Source: Kocuria atrinae C3-8 (GTDB lineage Bacteria; Actinomycetota; Actinomycetes; Actinomycetales; Micrococcaceae). Taken from it: a stretch of 34,349 bases of DNA. Shown piece after piece: positions 19,997-27,744 of the stretch. Below the pieces are notes generated by a model. It saw only the letters and a program-made list of their open reading frames with translations. It had not been told where the DNA came from and searched no databases. Location: assembly GCF_000286355.1 (NCBI RefSeq), contig NZ_AJXN01000098.1:1-34349 (forward strand), written 5' to 3'. The position numbers were made by a program, and so were the translations under genes. Every line of letters begins with the position of its first letter. Within the stretch, counting starts at the first letter, position 1.

Positions 19997-20029
19997 GCCA
20001 CCAGAGTACGCGCCCTCTCCGACACGCTA
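19997..20029 (-). promoter_or_regulatory. Promoter for leaderless uvrB start
   Basis: On the minus strand TTAGCG is followed by 16 bases and TACTCT (20008-20003), which ends 6 bases before the uvrB ATG. The -35 overlaps the coaE stop codon. No GAAC-N4-GTTC type LexA box is seen nearby. Confidence 0.5.
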
Positions 20030-20653
20030 ACCGGCCTGTGAACGCCACCATTCGTCAACCTGGTGCACCAACTCATCCACGGTCCCTGAGTTGTCGAACA
20101 CGGTGGTGGCCACCGCCCGTCGTTGCTCATCCGTGGCCTGCGCGGCAATCCGGCGCCGAGCGTCGTCGGCGTCCATGCCGCGATCGGTGACCATGCGACG
20201 AACCCGCTCCTCGACCGGAGTCTCGACCACCAGAACCTGGTCCATGTCCGCATGCTGACCGGTCTCCACCAGCAGCGGCATGTCGTAGACGATCACCGAA
20301 CCCGGTGCGGCCTCACTGATGAGTCGAGCAGTCTCTTCGCGAACCATCGGGTGGATGATGCCGTTCAGAGCTTCAAGTTGCAGTTCATCGTTGAAAACAA
20401 TATTCGCGAGTTCCTGGCGCAAGAGCTCGCCCGTGCTCGGGTCGATCACCGAGTCACCGAAGTGGTTCCGAATACCGACGAGCCCTCGCTCCCCCGGCTT
20501 CTGAAGGTTCCTGGCGATGGCATCGGCATCGATCACGACAGCACCCAACTCCGCGAGCCTGCGGGAGACGGTGGACTTGCCGGAGGCAATGCCACCGGTC
20601 AGGCCCACCGTCACGGAGCCGCGAGTGTTGCTCGAAGGACTCTCATCAGTCAC
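20027..20653 (-). CDS. coaE: Dephospho-CoA kinase
   Basis: Catalyses the last step of coenzyme A synthesis, ATP-dependent phosphorylation of dephospho-CoA. The GTG at 20653 (VTDESPSSNTRGSVTVGLTG) has GGAAGG 9 bases upstream and is preferred to the ATG at 20662, which has no spacing. Walker A is GGIASGKST. The substrate-site aspartate lies in AVVIDADAIAR; HPMVREE, YDMPLLVETG and the lid RRRIAAQATDEQRRAVATTV follow. 208 residues, normal for the family. It overlaps the stop of the CoaE-like paralogue upstream by 8 bases, and is followed by uvrB, as in other actinobacteria. Confidence 0.92.
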   Translation of the reverse strand: MTDESPSSNTRGSVTVGLTGGIASGKSTVSRRLAELGAVVIDADAIARNLQKPGERGLVGIRNHFGDSVIDPSTGELLRQELANIVFNDELQLEALNGIIHPMVREETARLISEAAPGSVIVYDMPLLVETGQHADMDQVLVVETPVEERVRRMVTDRGMDADDARRRIAAQATDEQRRAVATTVFDNSGTVDELVHQVDEWWRSQAG

Positions 20654-21269
20654 GAACGGCATCCTTCCGATCCGCGATTTCAGGAACCGCCGGCACCACG
20701 TACTCGTCCCAGATCTGCCGGACCTGCGAGCGGAGGTACTCGTTGTCGCCGTCGTTGTCGACCACCACGTCCGCGATCTCGCGGCGCTCGTCGTCGCTCG
20801 TGGAATCGTCCACTCGGTCCCAGGCCTCCTCGCGGGTGATACCCGCTTCCCGCACCATGCGCTCCACGCGGACATCCGCGGGCGCTTCGACGGCGATGAC
20901 CACGTCGAACCGTTCGGACTGACCCGACTCCACCAAATCACGGACGTCCTGGACCAGCACCGTGTCCGGGCCGGCGCGGCGACCACGATGGCGTGACTCT
21001 TCCCGCACCAACGGCAGCACGAGTTCGTTGATCCTGTCCCGTGCCGTCTCGTTGTTCGACTTCAGTTCGGTGAGCGCAGCCAGGTCCACGGAACCGTTCG
21101 GTGCCATGACCGTGTCCCCGAACATCCGGGCGATCTCGGCGTGGGCCTCGGTGCCCGGGCGCAGCACATGGGCCCAGATCTCGTCATTGTCCACCACGGT
21201 GGCACCCAGATCCTCGAAGGCCTGGGCCACGGTGGTCTTACCCGCCGAGTAGCCACCGATCAGGGCCAT
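20646..21269 (-). CDS. Second dephospho-CoA kinase-like P-loop protein (CoaE paralogue)
   Basis: 207 residues from ATG 21269 (MALIGGYSAGKTTVAQAF). It parallels CoaE throughout: Walker A GGYSAGKTT, GATVVDNDEIWAHVLRPG, MFGDTVMAPNGSVDLAALTE, VLPLVREE, VLVQDVRDLVESG, ERMVREAGITREEAWDRV and a C-terminal RQIWDEYV. It differs at the P-loop (YSAGKTT for IASGKST) and in the lid, where the RIAAQ segment of the neighbour is RVDDS. The ribosome site AAGGAAGGG lies 16 bases from the ATG, so an earlier non-ATG start is possible. The stop overlaps coaE. It may be a diverged kinase with a different substrate; this is inference. Confidence 0.8.
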   Translation of the reverse strand: MALIGGYSAGKTTVAQAFEDLGATVVDNDEIWAHVLRPGTEAHAEIARMFGDTVMAPNGSVDLAALTELKSNNETARDRINELVLPLVREESRHRGRRAGPDTVLVQDVRDLVESGQSERFDVVIAVEAPADVRVERMVREAGITREEAWDRVDDSTSDDERREIADVVVDNDGDNEYLRSQVRQIWDEYVVPAVPEIADRKDAVRD

Positions 21270-23001
21270 TTGCAGAACCGGCTGCCCTTCCTTTTCACGC
21301 TGCCAGTGCACGTACGGGGCTGGTGGGTATTGTGCTCGGGTTCCGTCCCCACCTCGTACTCGGGACGCATCACGTAGTCGTCCACCGCGGTGGAACCTTC
21401 GCGTGCCCGTCGGTGGTACTCCTCGACGGGAAGAACTTGCTTCCATTGCCGCGTGCGAATGGGCTTGGCCGTGCCCGCATCCTCGCGGATGGCTTGGAAC
21501 AGCATGAGCGACTGCAGCAGGGACATCAGCATGACCGGTGCGCCGATCACGATGATCACTTCCTGCAGTGCCGCAAGACCGCCCTCGCCCGAGGTCGTGA
21601 TGATGGCCGCGCACACAGCTCCGACGGACAGCGCCCAGAAAACACGCTGTCGTCGGGGCCCTTGGTCCTCATAACCCGATGCCATCGAGTCCATCACCAA
21701 GGCGCCCGAGTCGATGGAGGTGATGAAGAAGATCGTAATGACTACCAGTGCAAGGACGGCAGTGGCTTCGAAGAAGGGGAAGTTCTGCAGCAACTGGAAC
21801 AGGGCCGCTTCCACGTTGCCCTCTTCGACAATCGTTTCGGTCATGGACCGTTCCGTGCCTTCGGCGCGATCGATCTGGAAAGCGCTCAATCCGTAGATGG
21901 CCATCCAGATCACCACGAACACAGAGGGCACACCCAACACACCGACCACGAACTGACGGATGGTGCGCCCGCGCGAGATCTTGGCCACGAACATACCCAC
22001 GAAGGGTGCCCAGGTCACCGTCCAAGCCCAGTAGAAGACCGTCCAGTCACCCGACCATTCGCCGTTGCCGAACGTGTCGTTGAAGAACGCCAGCGTGGGC
22101 AGCGCGTTGAGATAGCTGCCGGCAGATTCGACCATTCCACGCATCAGGGACATGCTGGCGCCGGCCATCAGGATGAAAACGAGCAACGCCACGGCCGCCA
22201 CGATGTTGATGTAGGACAGTCGCTTCACGCCCTTGTCCATGCCCGCGATCACGGACGCAAGTCCCACAGCGGTGACCACGGCGATGATCGCCGCCTGGAT
22301 CCAGCCGGCCATGGGAATGCCGTACACGTAGTTCATGCCGCTGTTGATCTGCATGGCGCCCAAACCCACGGACACGCCCAGTCCGAACACCGTAGCCACT
22401 ATCGCCATGATGTCGATGGCCTTGCCAATGGGGCCGTGGATGCCGTCACCCAGCAGGGGCTGGAAAGCGGACGACACTCGCGGGGGTAGCTTCCGCTTGT
22501 ACGTGAAGTAGCCGAACGCCAACCCGGGAACAATGAAGATGCCCCACATATGCAGCCCGAAGTGGAAATTGGAGATGTTCAACGCTTCCACCGCGGCCTG
22601 ATCCGAGAATGGCTCCGTGCCGTACATGGGCGGATTTGCGTAGTGATTCATGGGCTCTGCCACGCCCCAGAACATGAGGACCGCGCCGAGGCCCGCCGCG
22701 AACAGCATGCCGAACCAGGCGATGCCCGAGTACTCGGTTCGGAATCGTCGTCGCCTATTTTGAGGCGCCCGTACCTGCTGAGTGCGAGGCCGATGGCAAA
22801 GATCACCATGAACGTCACACTGAAGGTGAAGAACCAGCCGACTTGGTACCGCAAGGCGGTGGACACGGTACCGAAGAACCCCTGCACCTGATCGGGAAAG
22901 AATCCCATGGCTGCGGTGAACAGGACAATCAGTCCGGCGGAAATGAAAAAGATGGAGGGTGTGGTTCTCAGGCCTAGTCGATCATGCAAACGGTTGAGCA
23001 T
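21260..23001 (-). CDS. BCCT-family transporter (betaine/choline/carnitine type)
   Basis: Sodium-coupled membrane transporter for quaternary ammonium compounds, used in osmoprotection. Start MLNRLHDRLGLRTTPSIFFI; GGAAGC lies upstream. The BCCT N-terminal region (FSVTFMVIFAIGLALSRYG, then EPEYSGIAWFGMLFAAGLGA after restoring one base near 22738), GVSVGLGAMQINSGMNYVYG, WTVFYWAWTVTWAPFVGMFV and AKISRGRTIRQFVVG identify the family; about 580 residues with 12 membrane segments. The signature normally ends W-x-W-W; here the last position is Thr. A charged C-terminal tail of about 70 residues could be a sensor as in BetP. The 3' end overlaps the CoaE-like gene by 10 bases. Confidence 0.9.
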
Positions 23002-23119
23002 GTTCCATTGCTTCCGGATCGTCGGTGCCGGCACCGTGAGTCAGCTCACGACCGGTGGATAACGGTCAACCACTGTACCGACCGGTCACGAACTCGCAGT
23101 TATTGGCGCACCGTCAACG

Positions 23120-23156
23120 GAGACCGTTACTTCTTCGTAACGTTCGGTTGTCTCCA
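23120..23156 (-). terminator. Composite hairpin after the small membrane gene
   Basis: Outer arms GGAGAC/GTCTCC (23120-23125 and 23151-23156) and inner arms CGTTAC/GTAACG (23126-23131 and 23138-23143) can stack with an asymmetric bulge. It lies about 20 bases after the stop of the 23.2-23.65 kb gene and upstream of the BCCT gene. No T tract follows, so it could equally be an operator. Confidence 0.45.
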
Positions 23157-23176
23157 GCTACGACCACCCGTCGGTG

Positions 23177-23653
23177 TCAGCCGAGCCCCTCGCGCACGCC
23201 GGGCCGGAACGCAATGAACAGCCAGATCCCGTTGACCAGCACCAACGCTATGCCGGGTAGACCCAGGAGCAGATTTCCCGGTGCCACCACCGCGGACAAT
23301 GCGGCGTGGATCAGACCCACGGTCGCGAACACGGCGCCGGCGTACCAGCCTTCGCGGAGCCGCTTGCGCAGAGGGATGTACACGGCCATGTACATACCCA
23401 CGAGCAAGATCAGTCCGACCACCGCCCCGACCCAGTACGCGCTTTCCGGTGGCGCACCGAAGGGCGCATCCTCGAAAGCGCGATGAGTAATCTGACCGGT
23501 GATGATATTGGTAATGATGGTCGTGAGGTACAGCAAACCGGACACGATGGTGAGCGTCAGCAGTTTCCTCACGTGATTGTCGACCTCGGGGTCGATCTGT
23601 CGATTGCGTGCCGATGAACCGAGAGATTCTTCACGCCGTGTTGTCATGCTCAT
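23177..23653 (-). CDS. Hypothetical membrane protein, four predicted segments
   Basis: Start taken at ATG 23653 (MSMTTRREESLGSSARNRQI); the frame is open further upstream but that part overlaps the divergent yigZ promoter and does not look coding. The protein has a charged N-terminus, then membrane segments LLTLTIVSGLLYLTTIITNI, YWVGAVVGLILLVGMYMAVY, WYAGAVFATVGLIHAALSAV and LGLPGIALVLVNGIWLFIAF, ending RPGVREGLG. 158 residues. I do not recognise a family or function. It is divergent from yigZ and followed by a hairpin before the BCCT gene. Confidence 0.65.
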   Translation of the reverse strand: MSMTTRREESLGSSARNRQIDPEVDNHVRKLLTLTIVSGLLYLTTIITNIITGQITHRAFEDAPFGAPPESAYWVGAVVGLILLVGMYMAVYIPLRKRLREGWYAGAVFATVGLIHAALSAVVAPGNLLLGLPGIALVLVNGIWLFIAFRPGVREGLG

Positions 23654-23785
23654 GGCGGCCACCACTTTCTCGAGTGCTATTGCACGCCATGTTCCTCCCA
23701 GCGGTCCTGTGATACAAGGCACACGAGAAAGCTCCTCGCGGGTAACGACGCTTAGCCGCTCCGAGGTCGTCCGGTGGCCGCACTC

Positions 23786-23798
23786 TAGACTGGCACTC
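23786..23798 (+). promoter_or_regulatory. -10 element for leaderless yigZ start
   Basis: TAGACT (23786-23791) ends 7 bases before the yigZ ATG, which lacks a Shine-Dalgarno. No clear -35 is visible. Confidence 0.55.
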
Positions 23799-24497
23799 AT
23801 GCCCATCGACCCCAACGTGTCCTATACGGTGCTGCGTGCGAATTCCGTGCACTCACACGAGATCGAGATCAAGAAATCCCGATTCCTTGCCCTCTTGAGC
23901 CGGGTCGATTCCGAAGAGGGAGCACGAGACTTCATCGCCGAGACCAAGGCCCAGTACCGCGACGCTCGTCACCATTGTTCGGCCTTCCTTTTGGGCCCCA
24001 CTCGCGAGACAGGTCGCACGTCCGACGACGGCGAGCCGTCCGGCACCGCGGGCATGCCCATGATGCAGACCCTGACGTCCCACAAGTCACCGACGCAGCG
24101 CGAACGGGAACTCGAGGGCGACCTCTCCGACATCTGCGCGGTGGTGGTTCGCTGGTTCGGCGGGGTCAAGCTCGGTGCCGGCGGGCTGGTGCGTGCTTAC
24201 TCCGGAGCGGTCGCCGAGGCGCTCGAGACCGCCCCGCTCAAGACCCGCATGCGCTCACGTTCTCTGGCCGTTCGACTCGACCATTCTGACGCCGGTCGCA
24301 TCGAGGACGACGTGCGCACGGCCGGGTTCACGGTGCTGCCCACCAGTTACGAGGCCGACGCCGCGGTGCTCACTCTCGCGGTCCCCGATCGTGAGCGGGA
24401 TGTCCAGAATGCCCTGGACACCGTGACCTCACTGACTGCCGGACAGTACACGCCCGAACTCGGTGGGGTGGACTGGCACGACATCCCCTTGCTGTAG
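23799..24497 (+). CDS. yigZ: YigZ/IMPACT family protein
   Basis: 232 residues, intact. The IMPACT N-terminal domain is seen in IKKSRFLALLSRVDSEEGAR, DARHHCSAFLLG, SDDGEPSGTAGMPM and the signature VVVRWFGGVKLGAGGLVRAY. The C-terminal half (RMRSRSLAVRLDHSDAGRIE to the end) matches the small ferredoxin-like domain common in bacterial members. YigZ relatives are cytoplasmic and associated with translation or nucleotide binding, but the bacterial role is not settled. The start lies 7 bases after TAGACT, suggesting a leaderless mRNA. It converges on rpsA, with a shared hairpin between. Confidence 0.9.
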   Translation: MPIDPNVSYTVLRANSVHSHEIEIKKSRFLALLSRVDSEEGARDFIAETKAQYRDARHHCSAFLLGPTRETGRTSDDGEPSGTAGMPMMQTLTSHKSPTQRERELEGDLSDICAVVVRWFGGVKLGAGGLVRAYSGAVAEALETAPLKTRMRSRSLAVRLDHSDAGRIEDDVRTAGFTVLPTSYEADAAVLTLAVPDRERDVQNALDTVTSLTAGQYTPELGGVDWHDIPLL

Positions 24498-24607
24498 TTC
24501 TTTCCAACCCGCACACCCGCCAGCAATCCACGGGCGCTCCTCCCCCGCAACGAATATCACTCACGCAACGAACATCGCTGACCAACCTCACCTGACCTCG
24601 GACACGA

Positions 24608-24640
24608 CAGAACCCCGCACGGATTCCGTGCGGGGTTCTG
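24608..24640. terminator. Bidirectional terminator between yigZ and rpsA
   Basis: CAGAACCCCGCACGG (24608-24622) and CCGTGCGGGGTTCTG (24626-24640) are exact 15-base inverted repeats with a 3-base loop, lying between two convergent genes. The A/T-rich edges of the stem suit either direction. Confidence 0.8.
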
Positions 24641-24686
24641 CGATTCAGATGACCGAACCGCCGGAGCGGTTCAGCTCATCCGTGAA

Positions 24687-26162
24687 TCAGTTACCGGTCA
24701 GCTTCTCGCGCAGAGCAGCCAGTGCTTCGTCAGAAGCCAGGGTGCCTGCATCCTCGGCCGGAGCCTCGGAGGAGTAGCTGGTCGGAGCTGCGGGGCCGCT
24801 GTTGCTGCTGGAGCTGGAGTTCGAGGAGGAAACGGCAGCTTCCTGGTCCTCGGCCAGGTGCTTCTGCACCTGTTCCTTGTGAGCTTCCCAGCGGGACTGG
24901 GCGTCAGCGTACTGCTGCTCCCAAGCTGCGCGCTGCTCCTCGTAGCCTTCGATCCACTCGTTGGTCTCGGGATCGAAGCCCTCGGGGTACTTGTAGTTGC
25001 CCTGCTCGTCGTACTCGGCAGCCATGCCGTACTGAGCGGGATCGAACTCGGTGGACTCGGGGTCCACACCCTCGTTGGCCTGCTTCAGGGACAGCGAGAT
25101 GCGGCGACGGTCCAGGTCGATGTCGATGACCTTGACGAACAGTTCCTCGTTGACGGAGACGACCTGCTCGGCCATGTCCACGTGGCGCTGTGCCAGCTCG
25201 GAGATGTGCACCAGGCCCTCGATGCCGTCTTCGACGCGCACGAACGCACCGAAGGGAACCAGCTTGGTGACCTTGCCCGGGACAACCTGGCCCAGGGCGT
25301 GGGTGCGTGCGAAGAGCTGCCAGGGATCTTCCTGGGTGGCCTTGAGGGACAGCGAAACACGCTCGCGGTCCATGTCCACGTCGAGAACCTCGACGGTGAC
25401 TTCCTGGCCAACCTCGACGACCTCGGAGGGGTGGTCGATGTGCTTCCAGGACAGCTCGGACACGTGCACCAGGCCGTCGACGCCACCGAGGTCCACGAAG
25501 GCACCGAAGTTGACGATGGAGGACACGGTGCCGGTGCGAACCTGGCCCTTCTGCAGCTGCTGCAGGAAGTTGGCGCGAACCTCGGACTGGGTCTGCTCGA
25601 GCCATGCACGGCGGGACAGGACCACGTTGTTGCGGTTCTTGTCCAGCTCGATGATCTTGGCTTCGAGCTGCTGGCCGATGTACGGAGCCAGGTCGCGAAC
25701 GCGACGCATCTCGACCAAGGAGGCGGGCAGGAAGCCGCGCAAGCCGATGTCGAGGATGAGGCCACCCTTGACGACCTCGATGACGGTACCGGTGACGACG
25801 CCGTCTTCTTCCTTGACCTTCTCGATGTCGCCCCAGGCACGCTCGTACTGAGCGCGCTTCTTGGAGAGGATCAGGCGACCTTCTTTGTCCTCTTTGGTGA
25901 GAACCAGAGCCTCGACCTCATCACCCACGGCAACAACATCGTCAGGGTTGATGTCGTGCTTGATGGACAGCTCGCGAGAGGGGATTACGCCTTCGGTCTT
26001 GTAGCCGATGTCCAAGAGGACCTCGTCGCGGTCGACCTTGACGACGGTGCCTTCCACGAGGTCGCCGTCGTTGAAGTACTTGATGGTTGCGTCGACAGCG
26101 GCGAGGAAATCCTCTTCAGTTCCGATGTCGTTGACGGCAACCTGCGGGGTGGTGGTGGTCAT
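24687..26162 (-). CDS. rpsA: 30S ribosomal protein S1
   Basis: 491 residues, intact, start MTTTTPQVAVNDIGTEEDFL with GGAG upstream. Four S1 RNA-binding repeats begin near residues 35 (GDLVEGTVVKVDRDEVLLDI), 118 (GVVTGTVIEVVKGGLILDIG), 205 (GQVRTGTVSSIVNFGAFVDL) and 292 (GQVVPGKVTKLVPFGAFVRV). Four repeats is usual for actinobacteria, against six in proteobacteria. The C-terminal 120 residues are Gln/Glu-rich and then a run of Ser and Asn, low-complexity and likely disordered. S1 brings structured mRNA to the ribosome; leaderless mRNAs, suspected here, need it less. A good promoter and a structured leader lie upstream. Confidence 0.95.
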   Translation of the reverse strand: MTTTTPQVAVNDIGTEEDFLAAVDATIKYFNDGDLVEGTVVKVDRDEVLLDIGYKTEGVIPSRELSIKHDINPDDVVAVGDEVEALVLTKEDKEGRLILSKKRAQYERAWGDIEKVKEEDGVVTGTVIEVVKGGLILDIGLRGFLPASLVEMRRVRDLAPYIGQQLEAKIIELDKNRNNVVLSRRAWLEQTQSEVRANFLQQLQKGQVRTGTVSSIVNFGAFVDLGGVDGLVHVSELSWKHIDHPSEVVEVGQEVTVEVLDVDMDRERVSLSLKATQEDPWQLFARTHALGQVVPGKVTKLVPFGAFVRVEDGIEGLVHISELAQRHVDMAEQVVSVNEELFVKVIDIDLDRRRISLSLKQANEGVDPESTEFDPAQYGMAAEYDEQGNYKYPEGFDPETNEWIEGYEEQRAAWEQQYADAQSRWEAHKEQVQKHLAEDQEAAVSSSNSSSSSNSGPAAPTSYSSEAPAEDAGTLASDEALAALREKLTGN

Positions 26163-26230
26163 GTAGTAGGGACTCCGATGGATTAGTTTGAATGGTCTGT
26201 GTTCACCGCTCGTGTCTTGTAAGACGCGTA

Positions 26231-26280
26231 GTGCAGTGAACGAAACGTGCTTTGGGCGCGCGAATGAATACGCACTGCAC
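26231..26280. repeat. Inverted repeat in the rpsA leader/promoter
   Basis: GTGCAGTG (26231-26238) and CACTGCAC (26273-26280) are exact inverted repeats 34 bases apart. The outer arm covers the expected rpsA transcription start, so it could be an operator or an mRNA fold for autoregulation, which is known for S1 in other bacteria. Confidence 0.5.
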
Positions 26281-26281
26281 C

Positions 26282-26310
26282 AGTCTAGGCATCAAGGGCG
26301 GGCGGTTCAA
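26282..26310 (-). promoter_or_regulatory. rpsA promoter
   Basis: On the minus strand TTGAAC (26310-26305), exactly 17 bases, then TAGACT (26287-26282). It fits the sigma-70-type consensus well. The leader would be about 113 bases. It begins 5 bases after the stop of the upstream acetyltransferase gene. Confidence 0.75.
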
Positions 26311-26315
26311 GCTAC

Positions 26316-27709
26316 CTAGAACGGGGAGATGCAATACGGGTGCTCGGATGTGGACATCAGCGACTGCAGATCGTCCAGGGCATCCAGGTTCCGCACCTTG
26401 ATCAAACCGGCATAGTAGAGGGTGGATGCTTTCACCGCGCCCAGGTACAACGAACCCAAAGCGTCGATGTTCATGGCCACGTCAGCGCCGTCGGGCAACT
26501 CGACGCGAGGCATGGACTTGCCCGCGGCGTCGTCGTCGGTGCGGGGCCGATCCCCCACCCGCTCGACCACGGGCTGCTCGCCGGTCGTGTCGATCGTGTA
26601 GAGACCGTCCGCGAAGCCGAGCGAGTCCACGAGCGACACGGTGACCTTACGGTGGGAGCGGTACGGGCGGGCGGACAGTGCGGCGACCGGGTCCAGGATG
26701 CGCAGCCACAAGCGTTCGTAGCGCTTGCGCACCTCGTAGTCGGCCATATCGACCATGCCCCACATCAGCGGGTCTTCCATCTGGGCGTTGGGGTATCGCA
26801 CCTCAGTGACCAGGTCCAGACCGCACAGGTACTCCCACAGGGCAATCCGCACCTGGGCGCTGGGCGAGACCAGGTCCACGACTTCCAAGGTGCCTTTGAA
26901 ACCGCTGCGGCGCACGAACTTGTAGCTGACGTAGCCGTCCGCGCGCTCGTGCTCGTCGTAGTGGACCGCGGTGCGGACTTCCGGGTCGGCCTTGCCTGTG
27001 TGCCAGTCGAACTGACCGCTCACGTAATCCCACCACTTGCTCGTGCGCGTGAGGGAGCCGGGCGTGAGCTTGTGGAACTCTTCGAAGATCTGCGGTGCCA
27101 GTTCCGCCACAGCCTTGTTGTCGGCCATTTCCACACGACCCACGGACGGTGCCTTGAGTTTCAAACCGGACTCCGCCGCGACCGCGACCTCCGTGTTGAA
27201 CGTGCCGGCGCCAAAACCGAACCGGCCGTAAATGGTCGCCTCCGAAGCGGTCAGCGCGGCAATCGGGACGCCTGCCTCGTGAGCCTCGGTGAGATCAGCC
27301 GTCATCATGCGACGCAGGATGCCGCGGCGGGCGTGGGTGGGACGCACCGTCACTTCTGATACCAACCACGCGGGCAACTGCTGGTCCGCGCCCAGGGTGA
27401 GGTTCGAATTCCATGAGCAGTACGTGGCAACGGGACGCTCGTCGCCCAGCGCCGCCGGGGGCACCGGATCCTCGCTGTACACGGCCCGCAAGCGAACGTG
27501 CTCACCGTGCAACCAGACAAGGTCCTTCTCAAGGGACTCTTTGGAGGGCTCCGGGCCATGGAAGCCCTGGCTGACCGCTCGCAACCACTCGACTGCCTCG
27601 CGTTCTCATCAACGCCACCCGGTCCCGCGCCGAAGCACGTCACCCGGTAAGTGTTGCCCTTGGCGCTGTACTGCTCGGTCCGAGGCTCGTTGGCCGGGTG
27701 AGTGGTCAT
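26316..27709 (-). CDS. Eis-type GNAT N-acetyltransferase
   Basis: Start MTTHPANEPRTEQYSAKG at 27709 after AGGAGG. One missing G near 27600 joins GVDENA to EAVEWLRAVSQGF. The N-terminal GNAT domain has the acetyl-CoA loop VSEVTVRPTHARRGILRRMM; the ASEATIYGRFGFG segment holds the tyrosine that serves as general acid in mycobacterial Eis. The middle is a second GNAT-like domain and the end an SCP2-like fold. The protein ends in Phe (YCISPF), as Eis does, where the terminal carboxylate takes part in catalysis. About 464 residues against about 400 for mycobacterial Eis. Substrates (aminoglycosides, other amines) are not readable. It lies 35 bases after polA. Confidence 0.87.
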
Positions 27710-27744
27710 GCGTGGATTCCTCCTGGGGGTAAGAACAAAAGTGT

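Noticed and set aside
21260-21320. Fusion of the BCCT transporter tail with the CoaE-like protein
   Set aside because: The CoaE-like frame is open into the BCCT end, but the BCCT frame has its own stop 10 bases inside the next gene, the usual overlap in this window. A fusion needs an extra frame change that conserved sequence does not call for.
24540-24600. Short repeat CGCAACGAAYATC twice downstream of yigZ
   Set aside because: Only two short copies in an intergenic spacer; not enough to support a functional element.
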